A stretch of 64,000 nucleotides of DNA, from assembly GCF_026967805.1 (NCBI RefSeq), contig NZ_JAPVBG010000002.1:1004238-1068237 (forward strand), written 5' to 3'. Below the pieces are notes generated by a model, which saw only the letters and a program-made list of their open reading frames with translations, made no database searches and was not told where the DNA came from. The position numbers and the translations under genes were made by a program. This stretch comes from Blastococcus sp. VKM Ac-2987 (lineage in GTDB: Bacteria > Actinomycetota > Actinomycetes > Mycobacteriales > Geodermatophilaceae). Shown piece by piece: positions 1 to 7,197 of the stretch (its first letter is position 1; each line of letters opens with the position of its first letter).

Positions 1-497
1 GGCTCGAAGGCGCGACCGCCGTAGATGGCCTGCACCCGGATGCCGCGCCTGGCGCCGGCGGCGCCCAGGTCGCGGGAGACCTGCACGCAGAGTTCCCGGG
101 TGGGGACGACGACGAGCGCCTGCGGCACGCCGTCGCCGCCCTCGCCCGCGGGGACGACGCGCTGCAGCATCGGGACGCCGAAGCCGAGGGTCTTGCCGGT
201 GCCGGTGCGCGCCTGGCCGATGAGGTCGTTGCCGGCCAGCGCGAGGGGGAGCGTGAGCTCCTGGATGGCGAAGGTGCGGTGGATGCCCACCTCGGCCAGC
301 GCCGCGACGATGTCCGGGTGGACGTCGAAGTCGCTGAACAGCGGGCTGTCGGGCGCCACGGGTGCGCCGCCGAGCTCCTCGACGGCCTGCTCGAGCTCCT
401 CCGGGGCCGGGGCGCCGGTCTCGGCGCGGTCGAGCGCGGCGGCGGGCGCGGTGGCGTCGGACGTGGTGTCGGGGGTGTTCGTGTCGGTGGAGGTCAG
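1..497 (-). CDS. DEAD/DEAH-box RNA helicase, N-terminal part (cut by window edge)
   Basis: N-terminal part of an ATP-dependent RNA helicase that remodels RNA or ribonucleoprotein. Reading leftward from about 497 the frame shows an acidic, Ala/Pro-rich leader of about 45 residues. It is followed by a Q motif (F-S-D-F then TFAIQELTLP), Walker A (ARTGTGKT), motif Ia (PTREL) and an IYGGRAF block before the window ends. The start is uncertain: the frame opens with a CTG (497) behind a GGCGAG-type ribosome site, whereas the first ATG/GTG in frame is the GTG at 359, just before the helicase core. By synteny with mycobacteria it is probably an RhlE-type helicase; the subfamily cannot be settled from this piece. 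Confidence 0.88.
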   Translation of the reverse strand, partial: MTSTDTNTPDTTSDATAPAAALDRAETGAPAPEELEQAVEELGGAPVAPDSPLFSDFDVHPDIVAALAEVGIHRTFAIQELTLPLALAGNDLIGQARTGTGKTLGFGVPMLQRVVPAGEGGDGVPQALVVVPTRELCVQVSRDLGAAGARRGIRVQAIYGGRAFE

Positions 498-816
498 TGC
501 TCTCGCCTCTGGTCGGCTGGGGGACCGGCTCCGGCGGCGGCGGTGCCGCCTCGTGCCCGTCCGCGGTCGGATGTCGCGGGATGAGTTCCAGCGCCGACGC
601 GGCCAGCAAGACCGGGCGTGAACACGTCCGGGAGACGGCCCCGGGGGGCGTCGTCCAGCGGTCGTCAGCGCACAGATACACGAGCGTGCCCGAAGGCTCG
701 CCGATTCCATGCTAGCGCGGCCAGCGGTTAGCCTCTCGGCGCCGCGCTCCCCGCTGCCGGACGGATCACCCGTCCGGGGCGCGCGGGCCCCTGCCGTCGA
801 GCCCCCAGGAGTTGCC
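498..816. other. Divergent intergenic region between helicase and ferritin-like gene
   Basis: About 320 bases with no convincing gene. A -10-like hexamer TAGCCT at 729-734 faces the ferritin-like gene and would give a leader of roughly 75 bases. Nothing else stands out. Confidence 0.4.
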
Positions 817-1467
817 GTGCCACCGGTCGAGAACGCGGCCGTCGCCGACCTCCTGGGCGTGCTCGCCTACGCCGAGCTGACCGCCTTCGACCGGCTCGCC
901 GAGGACGCCCGGATGGCGCCGACCCTCACCGGCCGGGCCGCGCTGGCCCGCATGGCCGCCGCCGAGATCGGCCACTACGCGCAGCTGAGCGCCCGGCTCA
1001 CCGAGCTGGGCGTCGACCCGGCCGCGGCCATGGCGCCGTTCGTGTCGGCGCTGGACACCTTCCACGAGAGCACCCGGCCGAGCACCTGGCTCGAGGGGCT
1101 GGTCAAGGCCTACGTGGGGGACGGCCTGGCGACCGACTTCTACCGGGAGATCGCCGGCTTCCTCCCCGAGCCCGACCGCGGCCTCGTGCTCGAGGTGCTG
1201 GACGACACCGGGCACGCCGACTTCGCCGTCCGGGAGGTGCGCGCCGCGATCGCCGCCGACCGCGCGGTCGCCGGCCGGCTGGCGCTGTGGGGCCGCCGGC
1301 TCGTCGGCGAGGCCATGACGCGCTCGCAGGCGGTCATCGCCGAGCACGACCGGCTGGCCGACCTCATCGTCTCCGGTACCGGTGACCTGTCGGGCATCGG
1401 CCGGCTCATCGAGCGGATCACCGACGCCCACACCGCGCGGATGAGGGCCCTGGGTCTGAACCCGTGA
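817..1467 (+). CDS. Ferritin-like fold protein (tRNA-hydroxylase-like, Rv3210c type)
   Basis: A 216-residue mostly helical protein resembling the ferritin-like proteins annotated near tRNA-(ms2io6A)-hydroxylase. Spaced carboxylates and histidines of a possible di-iron site are visible: the AYAELTAFDRLAEDA helix, AAAEIGHYAQL, and a later DDTGHADFAV. Function is unproven. The start is GTG 817, because AGGAG at 807-811 lies 5 bases upstream; the frame is open further left to 709 but that segment is Pro/Arg-rich and unlike the domain. A strong hairpin (1584-1626) follows and separates it from the convergent DUF3107 gene. The same neighbour set occurs in mycobacteria. Confidence 0.75.
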   Translation: MPPVENAAVADLLGVLAYAELTAFDRLAEDARMAPTLTGRAALARMAAAEIGHYAQLSARLTELGVDPAAAMAPFVSALDTFHESTRPSTWLEGLVKAYVGDGLATDFYREIAGFLPEPDRGLVLEVLDDTGHADFAVREVRAAIAADRAVAGRLALWGRRLVGEAMTRSQAVIAEHDRLADLIVSGTGDLSGIGRLIERITDAHTARMRALGLNP

Positions 1468-1503
1468 CGCGATGACGCTGTCGGCCTCCGGCCGACACCG
1501 CGG

Positions 1504-1579
1504 CCAGGTGCCGTCCCTCGTCGTGTGGAGCGCGTCCGTCGTGCCTGCGCGGACCCCTCCGGGGCCCACTCGGCACGAC
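1504..1579. repeat. Structured intergenic repeat, copy A
   Basis: Begins with the 14-mer CCAGGTGCCGTCCC (1504-1517) and ends with a hairpin whose outer arms are GTCGTGCC (1538-1545) and GGCACGAC (1572-1579). A second copy at 21626-21702 has the same box and the same hairpin, with compensatory base changes in the arms. Confidence 0.7.
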
Positions 1580-1583
1580 CACG

Positions 1584-1626
1584 CACGGAGGGGCGCTCCC
1601 GCGCAGTGCGGGAACGCCCCTCCGTG
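1584..1626. terminator. Bidirectional hairpin terminator
   Basis: A 12-bp perfect outer stem (1584-1595 with 1615-1626), then a one-base mismatch, then a 6-bp inner stem around a 5-base loop. It sits between convergent genes. There is no U-tract, as is common in actinobacteria. Confidence 0.75.
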
Positions 1627-1642
1627 GTGCTGGGTCCTGAAA

Positions 1643-1885
1643 TCAGCTACCGGTGCCGGCGATGAACCCGACGCGCCGCTGGTCGGCCTGCGCGATCTCC
1701 ACGTAGGCGATCCGGTCGACGGGGACGAGGACCTGGCGGCCCCGCTCGTCGACCAGGGTGAGCAGGCCGTCCTTGGTCGAGCCCGACATGGCCTTGGCCA
1801 CCTCGGTTGCGATCTCGTCAGGGGTCTTGGGGCTGTCGATGACCAGCTCCTTGGGCGAGTGCTGGACGCCGATCTTGACTTCCAC
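1643..1885 (-). CDS. DUF3107 domain protein
   Basis: An 80-residue protein of the DUF3107 family (mycobacterial TB9.4/Rv3208A). It begins VEVKIGVQHSPKELVID and shows the family core LTLVDERGRQVLVPVDRIAYVEI. The start is GTG 1885, with GAGGAGG about 10 bases upstream. A longer reading to 1921 lacks family similarity. In mycobacteria this family sits beside the same TetR regulator, as here (next gene upstream on the same strand). Biochemical role unknown to me. The upstream strand carries a -10-like TAGCGT, so it may have its own promoter. Confidence 0.8.
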   Translation of the reverse strand: MEVKIGVQHSPKELVIDSPKTPDEIATEVAKAMSGSTKDGLLTLVDERGRQVLVPVDRIAYVEIAQADQRRVGFIAGTGS

Positions 1886-1981
1886 GTGGGCGATGCCTCC
1901 TCGGTTCGCGACTGGCTTCAACGCTAGTCCAGGCGCCGGTGCCGGGAGCGGTCGAGCGGGTGCGCCGTCAGCGAACGCCGC

Positions 1982-2638
1982 TCAGGCCGGCGGCTGGTCG
2001 CCGTCCACGCGGGGGAAGCCGGAGATGCCACGCCAGGCCAGCGCGGACATCAGGGCGACCGCCTCGTCGCGGGAGACCGTGCCCTTGCTGGGCAGCCACC
2101 AGCGCGCGCTCCTCTCGGAGAGCCCGGTCAGCCCGGAGGCGAGCAGCAGGGCGCGCTCGGGGTCGACGCCGGTGTCGGCCGCGATCACCTCGGCGATCGC
2201 CTCCGCGCAGACGCGGGAGCCCCGGTCGACGATGGCCCGGACGTCCTCGTCGTTGCGCAGGTCGGACTCGAAGACCAGCCGGAACGCCTCGCCGTCGGCG
2301 TCGATGAAGTCGAAGTACGCCCCGACGGCGGCGTTCACGCGGGCCCGGTTGTCGGCGGTGCCGCCCATCGCCTGGCGGACCCGCTCGGCCAGCGACGAGA
2401 CGTGCTCCTCGAGCAGGGCCAGGTACAGCTCGCGCTTGCCCGGGAAGTGCTGGTAGAGCACCGGCTTGCTGACCCCCGCCCGGACGGCGATGTCGTCCAT
2501 CGCCGCGGCGTGGAAGCCCTGGGCGACGAAGACGTCCTGGGCGGCGCGCAGCAGCTGCAGGCGGCGGGCCCCGCGCGGCAGTCGGGAGGTGCGCCGGTTG
2601 ACCGCGGCGGGAGATGAGGGCTGCATGGCAGGGGGCAT
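1982..2638 (-). CDS. TetR/AcrR family transcriptional regulator
   Basis: A 218-residue DNA-binding repressor-type protein. The HTH spans about residues 28-72 (RAAQDVFVAQGF...AGVSKPVLYQHFPGKRELYLALLEEHV), followed by a helical ligand-binding domain. The start could be ATG 2638 or ATG 2626; neither has a strong ribosome site. It is divergent from the alpha/beta hydrolase starting about 60 bases away, so autoregulation and control of that gene are plausible. It corresponds in position to Rv3208 of M. tuberculosis. Confidence 0.88.
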   Translation of the reverse strand: MPPAMQPSSPAAVNRRTSRLPRGARRLQLLRAAQDVFVAQGFHAAAMDDIAVRAGVSKPVLYQHFPGKRELYLALLEEHVSSLAERVRQAMGGTADNRARVNAAVGAYFDFIDADGEAFRLVFESDLRNDEDVRAIVDRGSRVCAEAIAEVIAADTGVDPERALLLASGLTGLSERSARWWLPSKGTVSRDEAVALMSALAWRGISGFPRVDGDQPPA

Positions 2639-2683
2639 GCTACCGGCGGGTTCCCGGCCGGGAGGACGGGCCGCACGCAGCGT

Positions 2684-2689
2684 TACCTT
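2684..2689 (+). promoter_or_regulatory. -10 box (TACCTT) for leaderless alpha/beta hydrolase mRNA
   Basis: TACCTT ends 5 bases before GTG 2695 and 8 before ATG 2698, so transcription would start at or next to the start codon. Confidence 0.5.
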
Positions 2690-2697
2690 CGCGGGTG

Positions 2698-3759
2698 ATG
2701 TCCGACGCCGAGCTGTCCGCCACCCCGCTGCCGACGACGGCTGCCGTGATCCCGCCCTGGCCCGGGGCGGAGGTCCCCGTCCGGGGCGGAGCGGTGTTCG
2801 TCCGGCGCACCCCCTGGACCGGTCCGGTCGACCGCGGCGACGCCGACGGCGACCGGCTCGCGACGGCGCCGAGGGAGCGCGCGCTCTACGTCCACGGCCT
2901 CGGCGGCGCCTCCACCAACTGGACCGATCTGGCCGCGCTGCTGGCGGTCCGCCTCGACGGCTGGGCGGTCGATCTCCCCGGCTTCGGGCGGTCGCGGCCC
3001 CTGGCGCGCGGGCGGTACTCCGTCCGCAGCCACGTGCGCGCCGTCGTCGACGTGCTGGAGCACGTCGTCGCCGAGCCGGGGGAGGGCGCCGGCCGCCCCG
3101 TGCACCTGGTCGGCAATTCCCTCGGTGGGTTGGTCAGCCTCCTGGTCGCGGCCTCGCGCCCCGACCTGGTGGCGACGCTGACGCTGGTGTCCCCGGCCAT
3201 GCCGGTGTACCGCGTGCCGCCCGCCTTCAGCCGGGTGCTGCTGCTCCTCCTGGTGCCCGGGGTGCCGACGCTGGCGGAGCGCCGGCTGGCCGCCGTCCCG
3301 CCGGAGGAGAGCGTCCGGTCGATGGTGCGGACGTGCTTCGGGAACCCCGCCGCGGTGCCGCGCGAACGCATCGAGCAGGCCCTGCAGGAGATGCACGAGC
3401 GGGCGGGGCAGCCCTGGGCCGACCGGGCGCTGGCCCGGAGCATGCGCGGGCTGATCACCTCCTACCTGCGCCTCGGCCCGGCCAACGCCTGGCGGACCGC
3501 CCGCGGGCTGCGGATGCCCGTCCTGGTCGTCTGGGGTGGCCGGGACCGGCTGGTCGACCCGGCGCTGGCGCCCCGGCTGGCCGCGACCGTGCCGGACGGC
3601 CGCGTCCTCGTGCTCGACGGCGTCGGGCACGTCGCGATGCTCGAGGCGCCCGAGCCGACGGCGCGTGCGGTGCTCGGGATGGTCGAGGCCCGACCCGCCG
3701 ACCGGGACGCGGCGGGACCCTCGGTTGTCGCCGACACGCGACGCAGCGTGAGACGCTGA
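2698..3759 (+). CDS. Alpha/beta hydrolase
   Basis: A 353-residue serine hydrolase with an extended N-terminus of about 60 residues. It shows the oxyanion segment YVHGLGGASTNW, the nucleophile elbow GNSLGG (Ser near residue 141), the acid in WGGRDRLVDP and the catalytic His in GVGHVAMLEAP. Substrate unknown. GTG 2695 is an equally possible start; the upstream TACCTT argues for a leaderless message beginning here. DUF3152 follows 38 bases downstream on the same strand. It occupies the position of lipV-type hydrolases near moeZ/adnAB in mycobacteria, but I cannot claim orthology. Confidence 0.85.
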   Translation: MSDAELSATPLPTTAAVIPPWPGAEVPVRGGAVFVRRTPWTGPVDRGDADGDRLATAPRERALYVHGLGGASTNWTDLAALLAVRLDGWAVDLPGFGRSRPLARGRYSVRSHVRAVVDVLEHVVAEPGEGAGRPVHLVGNSLGGLVSLLVAASRPDLVATLTLVSPAMPVYRVPPAFSRVLLLLLVPGVPTLAERRLAAVPPEESVRSMVRTCFGNPAAVPRERIEQALQEMHERAGQPWADRALARSMRGLITSYLRLGPANAWRTARGLRMPVLVVWGGRDRLVDPALAPRLAATVPDGRVLVLDGVGHVAMLEAPEPTARAVLGMVEARPADRDAAGPSVVADTRRSVRR

Positions 3760-3797
3760 CCCCACCGGGGCGGAGCGACGGAGCAGGAGGACGGCCG

Positions 3798-4706
3798 GTG
3801 GGCGGACGGCTGACCGACGGTCGGCCCGCGTCGCGTCGAGGGCCGCTGGTCGCGCACGCGGAGCCCCGCCCGGTGCGCCCTGCTCGCGGCAGCGTCCGGT
3901 CCGGGCGCCGGCTGACCCGGTTCGTGCGACGCCACGGCTGGCGTGCCTACGCCATCCCCGTCCTCGCCCTCGCCACGATCGCCGTCCTGGTCGACCTGGC
4001 GCTCAACCCACCCGGCTCGGCCCCGGCGACCCCCGCCGCCGGGCAGGCGCCCGCGACGACGGCGCCGGTCACCGCACCGCCCGCCGCGCAGCCGGTCGCA
4101 CCGTCGGTCGAGCCCGCGGTCCCCGCGGAGGGCGACGCCGGCCCGACCGGGATCCCCGCACCGCTCACCGCGGAGCAGTACGTGGAGCAGGGGGCGGGCA
4201 GCCTCACCGTCGTCGACGGCGGCTCCGAGGTCTACGGCACGGGCCCGCTGCAGCGCTTCGTCGTCGAGGTGGAGGACGGCATCGGGGTGGACGGCGCGGC
4301 CTTCGCCCAGGACGTCACCACGACGCTGGCCGACCCGCGGTCCTGGGGCAACGACGGCCGGCGGTCCCTGCAGCGGGTGGGGCCCGGTGCCGACTTCGAC
4401 TTCCGGGTCAGCCTGGTCAGCCCGGGCAGCATGGAGCGGTACTGTCCGGGCGTCGGCACGGGTGGCTACACGTCCTGCCGGTACGGGGACCGCGCGGTCA
4501 TCAACCTCGCCCGCTGGGCCACGGCCGTCCCGCACTACGGCGGGGACCTGGCGACCTACCGGCAGTACGTGGTCAACCACGAGGTCGGCCACGTGTTCGG
4601 CAACGGGCACGAGAAGTGCCCCGGCCCCGGTCAGCTCGCCCCGGTCATGCAGCAGCAGACGCTCACCCTGGACGCCTGCGTCAAGAACGCCTGGCCCTTC
4701 CCCTGA
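3798..4706 (+). CDS. DUF3152 secreted/anchored metalloprotease-like protein
   Basis: A 302-residue protein. A basic N-terminus is followed by one hydrophobic segment (about residues 50-68), a Pro/Ala/Thr-rich linker and a C-terminal DUF3152 domain. This contains HEVGHVFGNGH (HExxH from H261 plus a third His), characteristic of zincin peptidases, then a Cys-containing tail. Predicted outside the cytoplasm. Start GTG 3798 has AGGAGG at 3785-3790, 7 bases away. The stop codon lies inside the first unit of a 19-bp tandem repeat. Syntenic with Rv3207c beside moeZ. Confidence 0.85.
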   Translation: MGGRLTDGRPASRRGPLVAHAEPRPVRPARGSVRSGRRLTRFVRRHGWRAYAIPVLALATIAVLVDLALNPPGSAPATPAAGQAPATTAPVTAPPAAQPVAPSVEPAVPAEGDAGPTGIPAPLTAEQYVEQGAGSLTVVDGGSEVYGTGPLQRFVVEVEDGIGVDGAAFAQDVTTTLADPRSWGNDGRRSLQRVGPGADFDFRVSLVSPGSMERYCPGVGTGGYTSCRYGDRAVINLARWATAVPHYGGDLATYRQYVVNHEVGHVFGNGHEKCPGPGQLAPVMQQQTLTLDACVKNAWPFP

Positions 4707-4771
4707 CGCCGGGCCCGTCCCCTGACGCCGGGCCCGTCCCCTGACGCCGGGCCCGTCCCCTGACGCCGGGC
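4703..4771. repeat. 19-bp tandem repeat, 3.6 copies
   Basis: Three identical 19-bp units (4703, 4722, 4741) plus a 12-base partial at 4760. The first unit contains the TGA of the DUF3152 gene, so unit number does not change the protein. Confidence 0.95.
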
Positions 4772-4784
4772 ACCGGACGCGGGC

Positions 4785-4816
4785 GCCGGGATTACGCGGG
4801 GCCGGGATTACGCGGG
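4785..4816. repeat. 16-bp tandem repeat, two copies
   Basis: GCCGGGATTACGCGGG occurs at 4785-4800 and 4801-4816, and its first five bases recur once more. It lies just upstream of moeZ and contains a relatively AT-rich core. Confidence 0.9.
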
Positions 4817-4888
4817 GCCGGCACGCTGTTGTGCCCACCGAACGCCGGCCCCGTTGCGGGCCGCTGTCCGCGACCAAGAGGAGCAAGC

Positions 4889-6049
4889 GTGACCCTGCCA
4901 CCCCTGGTGGAGCCCGCGGCCGACCTGTCCATCGACGAGGTCCGCCGGTACAGCCGCCACCTGATCATCCCCGACGTCGGGATGGACGGGCAGAAGCGTC
5001 TGAAGAACGCCAAGGTGCTCGCCGTCGGCGCCGGCGGCCTCGGCTCGCCGGTGCTGATGTACCTGGCCGCGGCCGGTGTCGGGACCCTGGGCATCGTCGA
5101 GTTCGACACCGTCGACGAGTCCAACCTGCAGCGCCAGATCATCCACGGGCAGTCCGACGTCGGCCGGTCGAAGGCCGAGAGCGCGCGGGACTCCATCAAG
5201 GAGATCAACCCGCTGATCGACGTCCGGCTGCACGAGACGCGGCTGGACAGCGAGAACGTGCTCGACATCTTCCGCGAGTACGACCTCATCGTCGACGGCA
5301 CGGACAACTTCGCCACGCGGTACCTAGTGAACGACGCGTGCGTGCTGCTGGACAAGCCCTACGTCTGGGGCTCGATCTACCGCTTCGACGGTCAGGTCTC
5401 GGTCTTCTGGAACGAGCACGGCCCCAACTACCGCGACCTCTACCCGGTGCCCCCGCCGCCCGGAATGGTGCCCTCGTGCGCCGAGGGCGGCGTGCTCGGC
5501 GTGCTCTGCGCGACCGTCGGCGCCATCCAGGCGACCGAGGCGGTCAAGCTGATCACGGGCATCGGCGAGACGCTGCTCGGCCGGCTCATGGTCTACGACG
5601 CCCTGGAGATGACCTTCCGCACGATCAAGGTGCGCAAGGACCCCGAGGGTGAGCCGATCACCGGCCTCATCGACTACGAGGCGTTCTGCGGCGTGGTCTC
5701 CGAGGAGGCCCAGCTGGCGGCCGCGGGCTCGACGATCACCGTCGACGAGCTCAAGGACATGATGGACGCCGGCAAGGACTTCGAGCTGATCGACGTCCGC
5801 GAGCCCAACGAGTACGAGATCGTCTCGATCCCCGGCGCGAAGCTCATCCCCAAGGACGAGATCCTCTCCGGCCGGGCGCTGGCCCAGCTGCCGCAGGACA
5901 GGCCGATCGTGCTGCACTGCAAGACCGGTGTGCGGTCGGCCGAGGCGCTGGCGGCGATCAAGAACGCCGGCTTCAAGGACGCGGTGCACGTCCAGGGCGG
6001 CGTGACGGCGTGGGCCACCCGCATCGACAAGGCGCTGCCCACGTACTGA
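4889..6049 (+). CDS. moeZ: Adenylyltransferase/sulfurtransferase MoeZ (MoeB-rhodanese fusion)
   Basis: A 386-residue E1-like enzyme that adenylates sulfur-carrier protein C-termini and transfers sulfur for molybdopterin, thiamine or amino-acid thiocarboxylate pathways. The ThiF/MoeB domain carries GAGGLGSP at residues 47-54, the R/Q-rich SNLQRQIIHG segment and DGTDNFATR. The C-terminal rhodanese domain (from about residue 280) has the loop HCKTGVRS with the persulfide Cys at 344. The MoeB zinc CxxC pairs are absent, as in MoeZ proteins I know. Start GTG 4889 has AAGAGGAG at 4876-4883. Syntenic with Rv3206c. Confidence 0.93.
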   Translation: MTLPPLVEPAADLSIDEVRRYSRHLIIPDVGMDGQKRLKNAKVLAVGAGGLGSPVLMYLAAAGVGTLGIVEFDTVDESNLQRQIIHGQSDVGRSKAESARDSIKEINPLIDVRLHETRLDSENVLDIFREYDLIVDGTDNFATRYLVNDACVLLDKPYVWGSIYRFDGQVSVFWNEHGPNYRDLYPVPPPPGMVPSCAEGGVLGVLCATVGAIQATEAVKLITGIGETLLGRLMVYDALEMTFRTIKVRKDPEGEPITGLIDYEAFCGVVSEEAQLAAAGSTITVDELKDMMDAGKDFELIDVREPNEYEIVSIPGAKLIPKDEILSGRALAQLPQDRPIVLHCKTGVRSAEALAAIKNAGFKDAVHVQGGVTAWATRIDKALPTY

Positions 6050-6057
6050 CGCAGGAT

Positions 6058-6107
6058 CCCCTCGCCCCCCGACCCTCGCTCCGCTCGGGCCGGGGCCCTG
6101 CGAGGGG
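6058..6107 (+). terminator. Hairpin after moeZ
   Basis: CCCCTCGC (6058-6065) pairs with GCGAGGGG (6100-6107) across a GC-rich interior, starting 9 bases after the moeZ stop. No U-tract. Confidence 0.4.
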
Positions 6108-6172
6108 GCCGTTCCAGCACCTCACCGGGGCCCGGTCCGCTTCTTCCAGGAGAGGCGGGCCGGGCCCTCGGC

Positions 6173-6775
6173 ATGTTCACTGGCCGCATGGCCGACTTCT
6201 CGCCCGTCGAGCTCCTGGAGCTCTTCCAGCGCGCCCAGAACCAGTTCACCGACCGGGTCGACGCCGTCGCGCCGGACCAGTGGGAGGACGAGGCGCTGCC
6301 CGGGTGGACGGTCGCCGACCTCGTCGCGCACCTGGTGGGCGAGGCGCTGTGGGTGCCCCCGCTGCTGGCCGGCGAGCCCGTCGACCTCGTCGACGGCCGC
6401 TTCCCCGACAGCACTCCCGACCTGCTGGGCGACGACCCGCTGCTCGGCTGGGAGTCCGCGGCCGACGGCGCGCTGTCGGCGTTCGCCGAGGACGAGGGCC
6501 TGATCCGCACCGTGCACCTGTCGCGGGGCCCGACGCCCAGCGCCGAGTACATCGTCGAGATGACCACCGACCTCACCGTGCACGCGTGGGACCTGGCCCG
6601 CGCCACCGACGGCGACACCGAGCTGGACGGCGAGCTGGTGACCGCCGCCCTGGTCTACGCCGAGCGGCTCCCGGAGGACGGCGTGCCCGGGCTGTTCGAC
6701 CCGCCGCTGGACGTCTCCGCGGCCGCGTCGCCGCAGACCCGGTTGCTGGCCCGGTTCGGCCGCAAGGACTTCTGA
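6173..6775 (+). CDS. TIGR03086-type metal-binding protein (DinB/mycothiol maleylpyruvate isomerase fold)
   Basis: A 200-residue member of the DinB-like superfamily. It shows the conserved WTVADLVAHLVGEALW segment, where the histidine is a typical metal ligand, and a second ligand region DLTVHAWDLARAT. Proteins of this fold include mycothiol-dependent enzymes, but the substrate here is unknown. Start ATG 6173; ATG 6188 (MADFS) is an alternative. AGGAG near 6148 is too distant to decide. Inverted repeats follow the gene before the next start. Confidence 0.75.
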   Translation: MFTGRMADFSPVELLELFQRAQNQFTDRVDAVAPDQWEDEALPGWTVADLVAHLVGEALWVPPLLAGEPVDLVDGRFPDSTPDLLGDDPLLGWESAADGALSAFAEDEGLIRTVHLSRGPTPSAEYIVEMTTDLTVHAWDLARATDGDTELDGELVTAALVYAERLPEDGVPGLFDPPLDVSAAASPQTRLLARFGRKDF

Positions 6776-6802
6776 GGCCCTGCCGGTAGCGATGGCCGGC
6801 AG

Positions 6803-6831
6803 CCGGACATCTCGCCGCTGCGAATGTCCGG
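6803..6831. other. Inverted repeat between two genes
   Basis: CCGGACAT (6803-6810) and ATGTCCGG (6824-6831) form a perfect 8-bp stem with a 13-base loop. It could be a weak terminator or an operator for the gene at 6862. Confidence 0.4.
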
Positions 6832-6861
6832 TCGAGGAGCATCGCTTGCGATGATCGTCAG

Positions 6862-7155
6862 GTGGCCCAGGACGCTGTCGACGTCGACGAGGCCGTCTTC
6901 GACGCGGTGGAGCGGATCCCGCGGGGGCGGGTGAGCACCTACGGCGCCATCGGCCGGCTGGTCGGCATCGGGCCGCGCCGGGTGGCGCGGGCGCTGAGCT
7001 CCGGCGGGGCGGCGGTGCCCTGGTACCGGGTGCTGCGCGCCGACGGCTCGGCCGCGGAGCCGGTGCGCGCCCGCCAGCTGGAGCTGCTGGCCGGCGAGGG
7101 GGTGCCGTCCCGCAACGGCAAGGTGGACCTGGCTGCGGTCGGCTGGCCCGACTGA
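6862..7155 (+). CDS. Alkyltransferase-like protein (MGMT-fold, catalytic Cys replaced by Trp)
   Basis: A 97-residue protein with the DNA-binding/active-site domain of O6-alkylguanine-DNA alkyltransferase: IPRGRVSTYGAIGRLVG, ARALSSGG, then VPWYRVLRADG. In true MGMT enzymes the last motif is PCHRV; here Trp54 replaces the acceptor Cys and Tyr the His. This is the signature of alkyltransferase-like proteins, which bind alkylated guanine and recruit nucleotide excision repair rather than reversing damage. Start GTG 6862. Syntenic with Rv3204 and close to two other repair helicase loci (adnAB, uvrD2). Confidence 0.88.
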   Translation: MAQDAVDVDEAVFDAVERIPRGRVSTYGAIGRLVGIGPRRVARALSSGGAAVPWYRVLRADGSAAEPVRARQLELLAGEGVPSRNGKVDLAAVGWPD

Positions 7156-7164
7156 TCCGCCCGG

Positions 7165-7197
7165 CATCATCCCGGCGCGTAGGCCCCCGGGATGATG
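7165..7197. promoter_or_regulatory. 11-bp inverted repeat overlapping the transglycosylase start
   Basis: CATCATCCCGG (7165-7175) and CCGGGATGATG (7187-7197) are perfectly complementary with an 11-base loop. The right arm contains ATG 7192 and ATG 7195, so it could be an operator, a start-sequestering hairpin, or the terminator of the gene before. Confidence 0.55.

Noticed and set aside
2466-3797. Extended N-terminus joining the hydrolase region to the DUF3152 gene in one frame
   Set aside because: The upstream part is Arg/Pro/Gly-rich and overlaps the hydrolase in another frame. A strong ribosome site and sensible N-terminus occur at GTG 3798.
4703-4816. CRISPR array
   Set aside because: The units are directly tandem without spacers and are too short; no cas genes are seen anywhere in the window.
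6060-6172. Coding sequence between moeZ and the TIGR03086 gene
   Set aside because: Only short Arg/Pro/Gly-rich frames occur; the segment is better explained as a GC-rich hairpin and leader.
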